Assembly (NCBI GenBank): GCA_022410635.1 | Contig: JAJVDF010000300.1 | Location: forward strand, 939,029-1,003,028 | Origin: Tretioscincus oriximinensis | Lineage: Eukaryota; Chordata; Lepidosauria; Squamata; Gymnophthalmidae | Length of the DNA stretch: 64,000 nucleotides | Direction of reading: 5' to 3' | The notes under the pieces: model-generated | Database searches by the model: none | The model's input: only the letters and a program-made list of their open reading frames with translations | What the model was told of the DNA's origin: nothing | In this document: positions 1 to 10,412 of the stretch, one piece after another | Numbering within the stretch: the first letter of the stretch is position 1 | How the letters are laid out: the number at the start of each line of letters is the position of its first letter | Position numbers and translations under genes: made by a program

Positions 1-135
1 TTGTGTTTTTTTCATTACCGTGCTTGTGGGTTGAACCAACCAAGAAGGCAACGCATACATGACAGCCCTTCAGTCTTCTCTTCTGCAGACTAAACCTGCA
101 AATGATTTGCATTGGTATCTAATCCATCTTCTAGC

Positions 136-251
136 AGCATTAATGGCTCAGTTGCTTAGGAGACAGTCTCTCATCTGAGAGATCGGATTTCGAGGCCCTG
201 TGTGGGACGTGGGGAGGGGTGAGCATCTTCCACTAGCCTGTAGCTCTAGCC
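136..251 (+). repeat. tRNA-derived SINE type A, left part (split by a CR1)
   Basis: It carries an A-box-like GGCTCAGTTGCTTAGG and a B-box-like GGATTTCGAGGCCC, followed by GGGGAGGGGTGAGCATCTTC and CTGTAGCTCTAGCC. The same unit recurs near 3.9, 53.0, 59.0 and 60.0 kb. The element stops at 251, where a CR1 copy is inserted, and resumes at 1634. Confidence 0.8.
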
Positions 252-1633
252 ATAAGAACATAAGAAGAGCCATACTGGTTCAGGCCACAGCCCATCAAGT
301 CCAGCATTCTGTGTCACACACAGGCCCACCAGATGCACCTGGGCAGTCCGAACAGAGGAAAGCAAAATATGCACCTGTTCATGACTCCCTGCAAATGTTA
401 TTTCAGGAGTCCTGCCTGTTGCTCCATCCTGGAGGCAACATCCAGACATCCATCCTAGTATCCGTTTATACCCTTGGTGTCCATAAACCTGTCTATTCCT
501 GTCTTGAAACTATCCAGGCTGTTAGCTACCACTACCTCTTCAGGAAGTAAATTCCACAGGCCGATGACCCTCTGGGTGAAAAAATACTTTCCTTTGTCTG
601 TTCTCACTTTTCTACCCAACAGTTTTAAGGAGTGCCCTCTGGTCCTTGTGTTGTCTGATAGAGAAAACATTTTTTCTCTATTCACTCTGTCGATCCCATG
701 CATGATTTTGTACACTTCAATCAGATCACCTCTCAGACGTCGCCTTTCAAGGCTGAAGAGGCCCAGACGTTGCAGCCTTGCTTCGTAAGGGAGGTGCTCC
801 AGACCCTTGATCATTTTTGTTGCCCTTTTCTGCATCTTCTCCAGTTCCAAAATATCCCTCTTGGGATGTGGTGACCAGAATTGAACACAGTATTCCCAAT
901 GTGGCCTCACCACAGATTTATAAAGAGGCAAAACAACATTTGCTAACTTATTTTCGATTCCTTTCCTAATTATCCCCAACATGGAATTTGCCTTTTTTGC
1001 TGCTGCTGCACACTGGGTTGACATTTTCATTGAATTGTCCACCAACAACCCAAGATCCTTTTCTTGCTCGGTCACAGAAAGCTTGGTTCTCATCAGGTGG
1101 TAGGAGAAGTTGGGGTCCTTTGCCCCAATGTGCATGACCTTGCACTTGCTTAAGTTGAAGTGCATTTGCCACTTTGATGCCCACTCACCCAATTTCAATA
1201 AATGACTCTGGAGTGCCTTACAATCATTTTCAGTTTTCACTATCCTGAACAGTTTAGTGTCGTCAGCAAACTTGGCTACTTCACTATTTACTTCGGCATC
1301 CAGATCATTTATAAACATATTGAAAAGCAAAAGTCCCAGTACAGATCCCTGGGGTACCCCACTTCTTACCACTTTCCACTCAGAGAACTGTCCATTTAAT
1401 ACTACCCTCTGTTTTCTATCTTTTAGCCAGTTTCCAATCCAGGACAAAGTCTGTCCTCTTATACCATGAGTATGGAGCTTTTTTAGAAGCCCTTGATGAG
1501 AGACTTTATCAAAAGCCTTCTGAAAATCTAGATAGACAATATCAACTGCATCCCCTTTATCTACATGTTTGTTAACACTCTCAAAGAATTCTAGCAAGTT
1601 GTTAAGGCATGATTTACCTTTGCTGAAGCCATG
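252..1633 (-). mobile_element. CR1 non-LTR retrotransposon, 5'-truncated, inserted in a SINE
   Basis: Read on the minus strand it runs from inside the reverse transcriptase (conserved HGFSKGKSCL start) to the 3' UTR, and ends in repeated TTCTTATG-like octamers at 252-275. That terminus is typical of CR1. The CTAGCC immediately left of the element is repeated immediately right of it (1634-1639), a 6-bp target duplication inside the SINE. The 5' end is truncated, as usual for CR1. Confidence 0.92.
455..1597 (-). CDS. CR1 ORF2 C-terminal reverse transcriptase (5'-truncated, about 380 codons open)
   Basis: The frame is open from the truncation point of the element to near its 3' UTR without a stop. 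Visible motifs are VYLDFQKAFDKV (residues 21-32 of the open frame), SGVPQGSVLG (79-88) and FADD (110-113, catalytic aspartates), then the CR1 thumb and C-terminal region with LGLFSLERRRLRGDLIE. Lacking the endonuclease and the N-terminal half of the RT, it cannot work alone. The intact frame suggests a young copy. Confidence 0.88.
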   Translation of the reverse strand: MLEFFESVNKHVDKGDAVDIVYLDFQKAFDKVSHQGLLKKLHTHGIRGQTLSWIGNWLKDRKQRVVLNGQFSEWKVVRSGVPQGSVLGLLLFNMFINDLDAEVNSEVAKFADDTKLFRIVKTENDCKALQSHLLKLGEWASKWQMHFNLSKCKVMHIGAKDPNFSYHLMRTKLSVTEQEKDLGLLVDNSMKMSTQCAAAAKKANSMLGIIRKGIENKLANVVLPLYKSVVRPHWEYCVQFWSPHPKRDILELEKMQKRATKMIKGLEHLPYEARLQRLGLFSLERRRLRGDLIEVYKIMHGIDRVNREKMFSLSDNTRTRGHSLKLLGRKVRTDKGKYFFTQRVIGLWNLLPEEVVVANSLDSFKTGIDRFMDTKGINGY

Positions 1634-1825
1634 CTAGCCAACCCAGCTATTCAAAAGCAAGAATTGCAAGAAATTGCAACTGACAGCAAGTAAATACATG
1701 GGAACCACCACAGCCTGGGGGAAGGTAGAATGGAAGCCTTTGGATGAAATATATCCTTGTAAGCTACTTTGAGTCCCTTCAGGGGAGAAAAGCAGGGTAT
1801 AAAAACAGTTCTTCTCTTTTGTCCT
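1634..1825 (+). repeat. tRNA-derived SINE type A, right part
   Basis: It continues the copy interrupted at 251, from CTAGCCAACCCAGCTATTC to the 3' part AAGCTACTTTGAGTCCCTTC and GGGTATAAAAACAG, ending in a short pyrimidine tail. Confidence 0.8.
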
Positions 1826-2029
1826 ATATAAATGGACTAGACGAGGAAAAATGTTTCTCCCTTCACCTAGTTTAGTCCAGTTCTTTAAGACTTAATTAGT
1901 ATTAAAAGTATGTGTTGAAACAGCACCAGCCTGTCACTCCTACCTGGAGGCAGTATCAACGCATCCGCCCGAAAATGCGTTGATGCGCTTAAAATAAGAG
2001 TGGATTTGTACTGTGGCTTCTTTCTAAGT

Positions 2030-2160
2030 TATATCTCAGGATAAGACTTGGCCATCCACATGCCAGTGTAGACAATGACAGGCTCCTTTTGGCTCTTCCA
2101 TAGTCTATGTTACCATTTAGATGGCAGGTCTATATTCCAAGATATAACACAGAATAAGCC
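2030..2160. repeat. Short dispersed palindromic repeat, family P
   Basis: It contains the family words GGCCATCCACATGCCAGTGTAGA and GGCAGGTCTATATTCCAAGATATAACACAGAATAAG. The same words recur near 11.98, 12.54, 18.80, 21.81, 23.28, 25.2, 34.2, 41.5, 46.5 and 56.15 kb. No coding capacity. It is probably a small non-autonomous DNA element. Confidence 0.55.
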
Positions 2161-2168
2161 CAAGTGTG

Positions 2169-2290
2169 AATTTAGCTTTTTTTTTTTTTAATTGATTTTT
2201 ATTAATTTCAAAAATCATACTTTACCATTTACAATATACAATTTACATTTACGTTCTAGATCCCATCCCTCCCCCCTTCCCCCCTCCCAC
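2169..2290 (-). mobile_element. LINE 3' end with poly(A) (L1-like), minus strand
   Basis: The plus strand starts with a T-run followed by AATTGATTTTTATTAATTTC, as expected for a reversed poly(A) tail and A-rich 3' end. A very similar sequence is found at about 16663-16762. How far this copy extends to the right (possibly to about 2520) and its family are uncertain. Confidence 0.4.
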
Positions 2291-2525
2291 TCAAGGATCA
2301 GTCGGGGTTCACAGCAGCAGTCTTTGGTCTAGCATCATAGTTACAGTATTTGTCAACACATCGTTCCTTGTACTCTCAATAAGCCATAAACCAAAGCAAA
2401 CCCTCCGCATTTGGTCAAAGTCCAGTTTGCCATTAACTGTGGACACAAAAGTCCAATAGAAGATTTCTTCTCACCTGTGAGACCTATCACTGCTGAAGGT
2501 AGCTCTGTACTAGCCCTTCAAGGTC

Positions 2526-3684
2526 CTTATTTTGACAAATAACACAAGGAAAAACAAACTCTGTCATATATACTGTATCCCGAAAGCTGTATATATACAC
2601 ACAATAAAGTTTGTTTTCCGTAGGGTTGGTTCCCAAAATAGACCTTGCATGCAACCACGGGAGATACGTTTATATCCCCAGGGCAATGGCGCAGTGAATA
2701 CTGTCCCACGCGGTAGTAAATGTTTCAAAANATGTTCAAACCTCTTGCTCACGAGGGTGTTGGGGGCTCCATTCTTTGGGACGTTTACTTTTATCAGGAA
2801 AAAGAATTCTTTCCTAAGGAACTCAACAAGCTTCCTCCTTATCCAAAGATCCTACATAGGAAGACTTTGGTGGTCGTTGAGGTCAATGGATATCAAAGGG
2901 AGAAGCTGTCTTATGACAAAGCAGTGGAGTACATGACTTCCTTCAAAGGGTCTTGAGGTTAATTTTCTAATAACATCAAGGACCTCTTCCCTGATTCACT
3001 TCAAAGCTGAAGAATTAGTCTCAACCAGGTGGACTGAGTACAGACCCTCTAAAAACCACATCAGCGAGCTACAGTCTCACNAGGGGAGAAAATGGGAGCG
3101 AAAGCTGTGTGGCTTTGAACCGGGCACATGCAGTTCCCCTATAATCCAGAGGCAAAAGGCTTTCGTGCTGCATCATTCGCAAAGCCACACATCCCTGGAG
3201 TTCTCCCTCAAAAGCTATCCAGGTGCGGTTTTTTCCAAGTTGGGCTAAGCGTGTTCTGGCTACGGTTTGCCTCTAGTGGGAGTGCCTCTCTACAAATACT
3301 GCCACACATTACTTTTTTGTCCCACTATATTCCATAACAAAACATGGATATTCTGGTATAAACCAGTCCATAGAATGNTTTGTTGTGGAATACTGTGGAA
3401 TATTCCACTATAGTAGTGAAATAAAAGTGACGTGTNGATGCAGCCTTTGCAAATGCTGCCACACACTGCGCTGTGTCTCTGTTTTGATCTAATTTCTGAG
3501 GAGGCAACAACTTTTTTGGGGGGGGGGCTTAGATTATAGTTTTGTGCAAAACTAAATATCTGTATATCTGGTTTTTGGGTAATTATGGGTTTGCACAAAA
3601 CCTGGGCACACTTTAGAAGAAAAAAAGAGTGGCGCAGGGGAAGATGATGAGCCAAAACCAGATTACCCAAGCATTATGACTGTT
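2526..3684. other. Unassigned stretch with a 79-codon open frame
   Basis: No repeat family is recognised. The plus-strand frame at 2720-2956 translates to a protein-like string (ILWDVYFYQEKEFF, KILHRKTLVVVEVNGYQREK) with balanced composition. It has no start context or splice logic that I can support, and I do not recognise it. It could be a relic of a retrotransposon or a processed gene. Confidence 0.25.
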
Positions 3685-3880
3685 ACAATGTGGCATGCTA
3701 TTGAAGCAGCAGCTATGCTGGGCAGGACACATCTCCAGGATGAAGGCGCATCGCCTACCCAGATACCCCGGTTTGGTGAGCTCTGGCCACGGGTCACCAC
3801 GGTGGGGGGTTTCCAAAGAAGAGGTCTAAGGACTGCCTCCAGAAAGCCATTGATGCCTGCTGTATTAACTTAGTTAGTGG
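3685..3880 (+). pseudogene. Relic of a LINE reverse transcriptase C-terminus
   Basis: Two shifted frames together resemble the end of a non-LTR RT: GRTHLQDE overlaps a CWAGHISRMKAHRLP-like frame, followed by GELWPRVTTVGGFQRRGLRTA. Known LINE tails have the order WAGHvxRM - GEL - G-x-R-x-x-GG-x-x-KR-x-KD. It is frameshifted and short. The family (RTE or L2 type) is not resolved. Confidence 0.4.
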
Positions 3881-3894
3881 CCTGGCCTAGGATA

Positions 3895-4212
3895 GCTCAG
3901 GCACGGATAGCTCAGTTGCTTAGGAATTCGTCTCTCGCCTGGGAGATGGGGTTTCGAAGCCCTGTGCTGGAAGTGGGGAGGGCTGAGCACCTTCCACTTG
4001 CCTGTAGCTCCAGCCAACCCAGCTATTCGAAAGCATGAATTGCAAGAAATTGCAACTGAATGCAAGTAGATACATGGGAACCACCAGAGCCTGGTGGGGA
4101 AGATAGAATGTCAGCCTTCGGGCAAAATATATCCTTGTAAGCCGCTTTGAGTCCCTTTGAAAGGTGAGAAAAGCAGGGTATAAGAACCCAGTTCTTCTTC
4201 TTCTTCTTCTAG
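3895..4212 (+). repeat. tRNA-derived SINE type A, near full length
   Basis: This is one of the most complete copies. The A-box is GGATAGCTCAGTTGCTTAGG and the B-box region is GGGGTTTCGAAGCCC. The body includes CCAACCCAGCTATTCGAAAGC, then GTAAGCCGCTTTGAGTCCC and GGGTATAAGAACCCAG. It ends in (TTC)n at 4192-4211. Internal pol III boxes plus a microsatellite tail mark it as a tRNA-derived SINE. Confidence 0.85.
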
Positions 4213-4880
4213 TGACCAATGATGGGGGCTGGAGACATCCTGCCTTCAAGGCTGCCTCCTCCTTTGAGAACGCACGCAGGGCTTGCCTCAAGTTCGCAGT
4301 GGTGCAAGAACCGGGTTACAACCCCTGCCACACGTTCAGACAAGACCTGCAGTGGATATGGCCGGACCCGCTTATCCCACATTGGACTTACTAGCCACCA
4401 GTGAGCCTGTGACAGGTGCAGAAGCTACTCTCCCCCCCCTTCAGTCCAGTAAATCGGTTCCAAAACCCAAAATCTGTCAGTTTATTTAGCAGCCTTGGGG
4501 TGACAAATACAACCCACATTTGATTTGCAAGCAGAATATTAACCCTGCCTGGATGCAGCCAATGGTAGCTGCACCAAAAGAGGGAACAGGAGCAGAATGC
4601 AGCACCCCAAGGTTCAGAAGTGCTGCGATCAACAGCGTTCTAACTGGGAACTGGCTGGGACTTGGTCTCAAAAGCCTCCCCAGTCTTAAAAAGTGTGAAA
4701 GTGCTATTCTTAGGTGCTACTTCGCACATATCGAAACCTTCTGAAATTCTACAGCTGTGTGTGTATGTGGAACTTGTGGTTATTAAAACTGCGAGTGGGG
4801 AGGGGACTTCTTTGTACCTTTTTTCTTCTTCTCTCAACATTCCTTATCTCTTATACAACCCCAACTTGAATCCAGGCTGC
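4213..4880. other. No feature recognised
   Basis: Non-coding sequence with no repeat family or exon that I can identify. Confidence 0.4.
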
Positions 4881-4884
4881 TGCG

Positions 4885-5205
4885 GAAATACTTCCCCTCG
4901 TCTGTCCTCCCTCTTCTGCCCATCAGCTTCAAGGTGTGACCTCTAGTCCTAGTGTTGTGTGATAGAAAAAAAAGGTTTTCTTTATTCACCTTATCCACCG
5001 CATGCATAGTTTTATACACTTCAACCAGATCACCTCTTAACCTCTGTCTTTCGAGGCTGAAGCACCCCAGATGTTGCAGACTGATTTCATAAAGGAGATG
5101 CTCCAGCCCCTTGATCATTCTTGCGCCCCATTTTTTTTTTGCACTTTCTTCAGTTCCACAATATTCTTTCTAAAGTGTTTCAATATCCTTTCTTGGGTCC
5201 TAGAT
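4885..5205 (-). mobile_element. CR1 fragment (RT C-terminus), minus strand
   Basis: The minus strand encodes MIKGLEHLLYEISLQHLG and SLERQRLRGDLVEVYKTMHA, the CR1 C-terminal signature. Both ends are truncated and the copy is diverged. Confidence 0.85.
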
Positions 5206-5651
5206 GTGTGGCTCTATTGCCCTGGGCATTACTTNAGGGTATATCTTGGAAAGGGAGCCTAATACCTGTGTGCTAGCAAAGACTTTTGCAAGCATCATAA
5301 GTTTACTAGCATGCAGATGACGGACTCCAACGCCAAGATATATCCATGGTAGCCAGGACCTGTTGCTCTAATCTATTTCTTCAGTTTTGCAGTGCTTCTG
5401 CTGTACTCCTTACTGAGAAGCCTTTACTGTTTTTTACCCAAAGCCTCAAGAACAAAGGGTTGTGCCAATACATAGCAAATAGCACCATCTTCTGGTCTTA
5501 CTGGTTTCAGTTTAGTCCGGACTGTCCAGTTCAGGGGCCATCTACACACGGGTGCAGGGAATGGAGCAACAGACTCTGACCCTATTTCTAAAGGCCAGTA
5601 AAAAGGTGAAGGATAAGCCCCAGCTTGGTCTCTGGGTAGTGTACAAGGGGC

Positions 5652-5845
5652 AGTCTGGTGTGGTGGTTAAAGTTTATTATCTGGAAGTCTCCTGATTAAA
5701 TTCTGCCCTTCCCCATGAAGCCACCTGGCTGATCATGGGCTATTAATAGTTCTTTGGATCTCTCGCAGCCCTACCTACCCAAAGTGTCTGTTGTGAAGAG
5801 AAGAAACTGCTTTGATTCACTTTGGACTGAGAAAAGCGGGATCAG
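5652..5845 (+). repeat. tRNA-derived SINE type B (Sauria-SINE-like)
   Basis: It begins GTCTGGTGTGGTGGTTAAAG and includes a degenerate B-box, CCATGAAGCCACCTGGCTGA, CTCGCAGCCCTACCTACCC and GTGTCTGTTGTGAAGAGAAG. This is the layout of an abundant squamate tRNA-derived SINE. Other copies are near 17.85, 24.06, 36.10, 37.02 and 44.85 kb. Confidence 0.8.
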
Positions 5846-5849
5846 CTGC

Positions 5850-6276
5850 TGTTTTTGCATTTTTACAAAGACCATTTACCGAGCTGTAATTAGAGGGCAG
5901 CCCAAATCAATACCTTGCTCCTCTTGCTTTTCTTCTCCCGCTTATGTCAGACTAAGCAGAGTGAAAAAAAAAACAGTATTTAAAACCCAATCCTTAACTA
6001 TTAGGCTTTATTATTAGTGTTGGAAGGGGCTTTCCAAATTGCTTGGTCCAATCCTTTCCCTAACATTGGAAGTACAGAGGCAGAGACTGTATCCTTTCCC
6101 TTACCATGTGTATGTCAATGCTTAATCTGAGCAACAGGGTAATCCGTCAGGATAGGAGAGAGAGATCTGAAGGAGCCCCTTCTCACAAATGGATCTTCTG
6201 TTGGACTAAGATCTCAAGGAGAAGGCCTTCTGCTAGAATTGGAGCACGTAGGAGGGTCTTCCCAGTGCTGGCCCCC
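5850..6276. other. No feature recognised
   Basis: The stretch between a SINE and the solo LTR. I see no exon or clear repeat. Confidence 0.35.
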
Positions 6277-7016
6277 TGTGGCGACCCCTACCTGAGGGCC
6301 CTACTATTCGATGACCCTCACAGTCAGGGGTGCCACAATATCCACCCTGTTGCCCAAGCCAGCACCCACGACTGCTTGGAGCAACAGTACTATCCTCCGG
6401 CCTACACAAGGCCTCAAAGTTTACCTCAGGATGAGGCTTTATTCACAGCCCCCACCAGTAGCGTGCTTATATTTTGTTGATACAGAAATAAAGAAAGAGA
6501 GAGATGTTTGAAATGAAACAAATAACAAGTTTATTATTTACAAACAAGGAATAGAAGAAAGATTAGAATAATAANGCTTCGGCTTTTATCAAGTAAGCCT
6601 GACTCAAGCACACACACACCAAGCAAGTGCAACATTAGTTTCCAGATCCTTAAAGAGACAGGCCCTGTGTCACTTTATTTGTTCCAGCCCCAAGTCAAGC
6701 CTCAGCTTTGACTCCTTCAGGCTTCCATACACTTCCACCCCCTCCCTCTGAGGCAGGTCAGAAGCGGACCCCTCTGTCACTTGCTACACCACAAGTCTCC
6801 CTCTACAGAAAGGCCTCTAGCCCTGATCAGCTTCCCTTTTATCCGCTCACCAGCCGGCTACTCCAGGCCCCATTGGCTGGCTCCTCCAGCCATGCCCCCT
6901 CCCAAACAGGGAACCAGGAAGCCACGCCCCTGCCCAGGCCTGCTCTTCCCCCCTCCCTCTGGGATATCTGGTAAGTTTATAAAAGAAACACAAATCTCAA
7001 AATGGAGGATGCCACA
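6277..7016 (-). mobile_element. Solo LTR of an LTR retrotransposon (same family as the copy at 60.8-62.4 kb)
   Basis: It is bounded by TGTGGC at 6277 and GCCACA at 7011-7016, a 6-bp inverted repeat with TG...CA ends. It aligns over its length with 61690-62396. The minus strand has AATAAA (reverse of TTTATT near 6530), consistent with minus-strand sense. There is no internal region, so it is a solo LTR left by LTR-LTR recombination. Flanking 5-mers do not give a clean target duplication. Confidence 0.75.
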
Positions 7017-7620
7017 ACTCCATACTCTCAAACATATGTGTGTGTGCTTCAATAAAACAAGAACCGCATAGGGGATAGGGATCTGAGACAGACAGTGTGT
7101 GTGCAGCCACATATTCTTATCTTCATGCTTTCATTACACTAGTACGACATAGACTGCTAAGAATGAAGAAGTGTGGCTAATGCCAAACTGAAAGATCAGG
7201 CCCTCAGGGTGGCTGTGGTTGCAAAATAAATTTCTAAAGGCGCCTCTATGCCTATGGTGTGTTTCAACCCAGATCACCTGCACAATATTTTCTTTGTAGG
7301 AGGCTTTAATGGTGGCAAGGCTTGGATATGGAAACTCCGAGGGTGAAAGCAAAAGGAATCTGATATTAACCATGAACTTTCCAATAGCATTTGGGAAGAG
7401 GGACATCTGAACTTCCCCTTCACAACCAGGAAACACATGGCAGGAGGTGACAGAATGACAGTACCTAGAATATACTGTAAAAGCATGAACAAGGAGCATT
7501 ACAGCCAGATAAGCAGTGAACGGGATTATGGGGAAATTCCGGAATAAACAGGAGCTGTGTGGAGACAGCCTTAGCCTCATTTTTCTAATTCTTAAAGCCA
7601 GTGCAGGGGAGACCATTAAA
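7017..7620. other. No gene; possible degenerate repeat
   Basis: Part of it (about 7500-7575, minus sense) resembles a diffuse repeat seen also near 9.81-9.89 and 51.07-51.18 kb (CACAGC...TTTATTCC...TAATC). A long open minus-strand frame runs through this stretch into the next element and is judged non-coding. Confidence 0.3.
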
Positions 7621-7994
7621 GATTGACTAGATTTTACGAGGCCCAAACTGGGGTAATTAATATTCATGTTAATTTGCATATTCATGAATATGCAACTCAC
7701 CCACCAACATGCATACCCCTCCCAAATCCCTGACTGAGAAATCTGGGGAGCATACGATAATTTTTTGAAGTATGTGAGAAATTTGCGTATTATTTTTTTT
7801 ACTGTGGGGAGAGTGCCTTCGGGTGCTGGCCCCGGTTGCCAGGGCCCCCTAGTGGCGGTGCAGTGAATTTTAAAAAAATAATTTATATTTTTTTTCCTCA
7901 GCAAAAAATGGTGCAATTCCCCCCACCCTGGGTGGGCAGTGTAAACACCCCCAACTCAGGTCTCCCTCTTAAAAGGGGTCATCTGGTCAGCCCA
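7621..7994 (+). mobile_element. hAT-like non-autonomous element, long subfamily (copy G1)
   Basis: The left end GACTAGATTTT and right end GGTCATCTGGTCAGCCC are degenerate inverted repeats. Internally it has the palindrome ATATTCATG...CATGAATATGCA, GTGCCTTCGGGTGCTGGCCC, GTTGCCAGGGCCCCCTAGTG and TTTTTTTCCTCAGC. The same order is found at 29071-29479, 33804-34196 and, reversed, 39765-40223. Confidence 0.7.
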
Positions 7995-7999
7995 GAGAC

Positions 8000-8644
8000 A
8001 GGGGAGCCTGTTTTTCAGGCAGTGGCATGGAAGGAGTGCACTATGGGAAGGGACTTTACTGGGTTGTGTGCGTGCGCCGTGCATGATTGCAGGTCCAGGG
8101 GGAGTCAAAATACAAGCCGTGTCTTCCCTTGCCTTTGAAGAGAAAGACACAATCACTGTGCCTGTAATTAAGCACAGGAAAAACCAGGATTTGTGTCTAT
8201 CTGCTATAAATATACTTCCTCTCTGGCTAGCTTATATTTTGTTGTGGCTTCCCATGTTTGGGACTTATCTGCTGAAAGGAGCCGTAGGGGCACATGGGAC
8301 CCTCAGTAAAGCCACTTTCAGTCGGGGGGGGGGGGGAAGGACACTTCAAAGCTAGGTTGGAGGCGCTGGCATGATTGCTGGGAGACAGACAATAAATAGA
8401 TTCAGACTGGAGCAACCCCCTTGATTAGGCAGGCATTTCTTTCAAGATTATATTCATTTCCAGAGAGCAGCGTGGTTTTAAGGTGGAAGGAAATAAGCAG
8501 GATTCCCTCAAACCTGAAGTATTTAAATCCCCTCAGAAGGGCACCAGCTTACTCTCCCGAGACCTTTTACTTGGGCTGAGGTATGAAGGGAATTGAGTGG
8601 TAAGTGGGTGACTTTAGTTCGTAATTCCCTCTTTTCATGGTCAG
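8000..8644. other. No feature recognised
   Basis: Unassigned sequence with a G-run at about 8325-8336. Confidence 0.35.
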
Positions 8645-8874
8645 AAAAACTGCCCTTCTAATTTATTTTGTTTATGTATTTACATTTCTATACCGTTCTA
8701 TAGCCGAAGGCCTGAGGGAGGTTAACAATATAAACCAGATTAACATATTAAAACAACAATATCTGAAAATAGGGAAGGGAGAGCCGTTTTTTCAGCCAAA
8801 GGCCAGGCGAAAGAGGTTCGTCTCCAAGCATTTTCTGAATGAAGACTGAGATGGTGATTGATGTACCTCAAGAG
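8645..8874 (-). mobile_element. L2-like LINE 3' part, split by a fold-back element
   Basis: Plus-strand CTATACCGTTCTATAGCCGAAGG and GAGGGAGGTTAACAATA match the 3' region that recurs near 43.2, 45.04, 52.5 and 63.17 kb. The copy continues after the inserted fold-back, at 9072. Confidence 0.6.
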
Positions 8875-9071
8875 TAGGCTGACCAGATGACCCCTTTGTG
8901 TGTGTGTGTGTGTGTGTGTGTGTAAACCCGGTTTTGGGCTGCCTTCCAGTTTTTGCTGAGGAAATTTTTTTTTCAAAAAAAGATTTTTCTTTTGAAATTT
9001 TTATTTATTTATTTTTTCTTCAGCAAAAACCGGGAGGTACCCCCAAACTGGGTTTTCATCTGGTCAGCCTA
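8875..9071. mobile_element. Fold-back hAT-like MITE (copy F1)
   Basis: The termini are TAGGCTGACCAGATGACCCC and its near-complement ending CATCTGGTCAGCCTA. The two halves pair over most of the 197 bp (CCAGTTTTTGCTGAGG against CTTCAGCAAAAACCGGGAGG). A (TG)n run lies at 8898-8923. It is inserted inside the L2-like LINE. Confidence 0.8.
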
Positions 9072-9775
9072 CGAGGGTCATTGTTCCACCGTCTGCGGAG
9101 TGCCACGGAGAAGGTCCTAGTCCTGGTTCCTGCCCTCTTAGCCAGTGAGAGAGGCTGTGCAGTCAGTAGGGCCTCCTCTGCAAATCTAAAGCCTGGGCAA
9201 CTTGATATGGGAGACGGCATTCTTTTAGTTATACAAGGCCTTATAGGTTAGAGTTAATACCATGAATCAGGCTTCGTAATAGATAGGCAGGCAGGGAGCT
9301 CTTTCAAGACCACTATAATAAGTACCCAGCAGCAGTCCAAATGTTGCGTTCTGCACCAGCTGCAGCTTCTGAACTGGTTTCAAGGGCAGCCCTAGAGATT
9401 GCCTAACAGGAGTCCAATCTGGAAATTACCAGGGCATAGATTACTGTGTCCAGAAGTGGCCGTAACTGGTGAACCAGATATAGTTGGAAATAGGCACTCT
9501 GGGCTATCACTTCCACCTGTTCTCCAGGCACCAGTGCAGGATCCAGAAGCACCTCCAGATTTACACCCCTATAGGGCAGTTCAATCCCACCAAGAACTTC
9601 ATGGGCTTCATGGTTGTCACACAGGCACCTCCCGTCTTGTTTGGATTCAGCTTCAATTTGTTTGCCCCCCATCTGGCTGATTACTACCTTCAGATACCTG
9701 TGAAGCACTTCAACCGTCTTTCCAGATTGAGACGGGACAGAGGGATCGCACTCGCACATTTTTCTCTTGATTTCT
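9072..9775 (-). mobile_element. L2-like LINE, RT C-terminal part
   Basis: The minus-strand frame at 9403-9759 encodes NLEVLLDPALVPGEQVEVIA, FQLYLVHQLRPLL and ALVISRLDSC. These correspond to the L2 RT C-terminal order LGVxLDPxLSxxxQV - QLRLxxQLRP - ALVxSRLDYCN. It is diverged and non-functional. Confidence 0.65.
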
Positions 9776-9901
9776 CAAAATGTACTTCTGGGAAATCAAA
9801 ACCTAGGCTTTATCTACACAGCACTTGTTTATCCCACAATTTCCCAATAATCCGGTTAAACGGTTTTTTGGCTACAACNCTTCTCTTTCAAACCTTTAGA
9901 G

Positions 9902-10149
9902 CAGTTGTTCCCAAACCCTTTTTTTGGCCATGCCCAGCTGCTGTAAAATCCTGGTCCAGCCCCTCATGGCATAGAATCCTTATTATTCAAAAAGTGATCT
10001 CTTATTCACATNGAGGAAGCCTAAATACGAGTCTGTTAGAACCATAAAACATGCAAAAAATACACTGTTAATAATTCACTAGCAAATTGCCCCCCTTGAA
10101 GATCAAACTGCACCCCTGTGGAGCATGTGGCCTACATTGGGAGCCATGG
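9902..10149. mobile_element. hAT-like (Charlie-type) MITE with near-perfect 8-bp target duplication
   Basis: The left end CAGTTGTTCCCAAACC and right end TTGGGAGCCATGG are imperfect inverted repeats. Flanks are CTTTAGAG (9894-9901) and GTTTAGAG (10150-10157), identical at 7 of 8 positions. No coding capacity. Confidence 0.6.
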
Positions 10150-10412
10150 GTTTAGAGTATATTCCGATTTTTGCTGTTTTATCAGCTCCTTACAAGTGAG
10201 ATTGGCCAATCACAGGACATACTCTCCGGGCCTGCTGTTGTATATGCTGTGTGTCAAGAGGAAATCTGGTAGGCCCTCTTCCAAAATGCTACTGGATAGT
10301 TTACTATCAATATTGGATTCCTTCTCATCTTCCCTTCGCGGTTTCTCATCAAAACAATCCATGTCAGACTTTCAGCGATATGCCAGTTCGGCAGTGGGCA
10401 TTCCTCAAGAAT

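Noticed and set aside
3895..3970. A functional tRNA gene at the GGATAGCTCAGTTGC / GGTTTCGAAGCCC boxes
   Set aside because: The segment is the head of a multi-copy SINE, the cloverleaf is not maintained, and a long SINE body follows.
4164..4489. Plus-strand frames with Leu-rich starts near 4.2 kb
   Set aside because: The Leu run is the (TTC)n tail of a SINE read in another frame.
7134..7916. 260-codon open frame on the minus strand
   Set aside because: It runs across unassigned DNA into a hAT-like element (7621-7994), shows no domain or start context, and the second half is repeat-derived.
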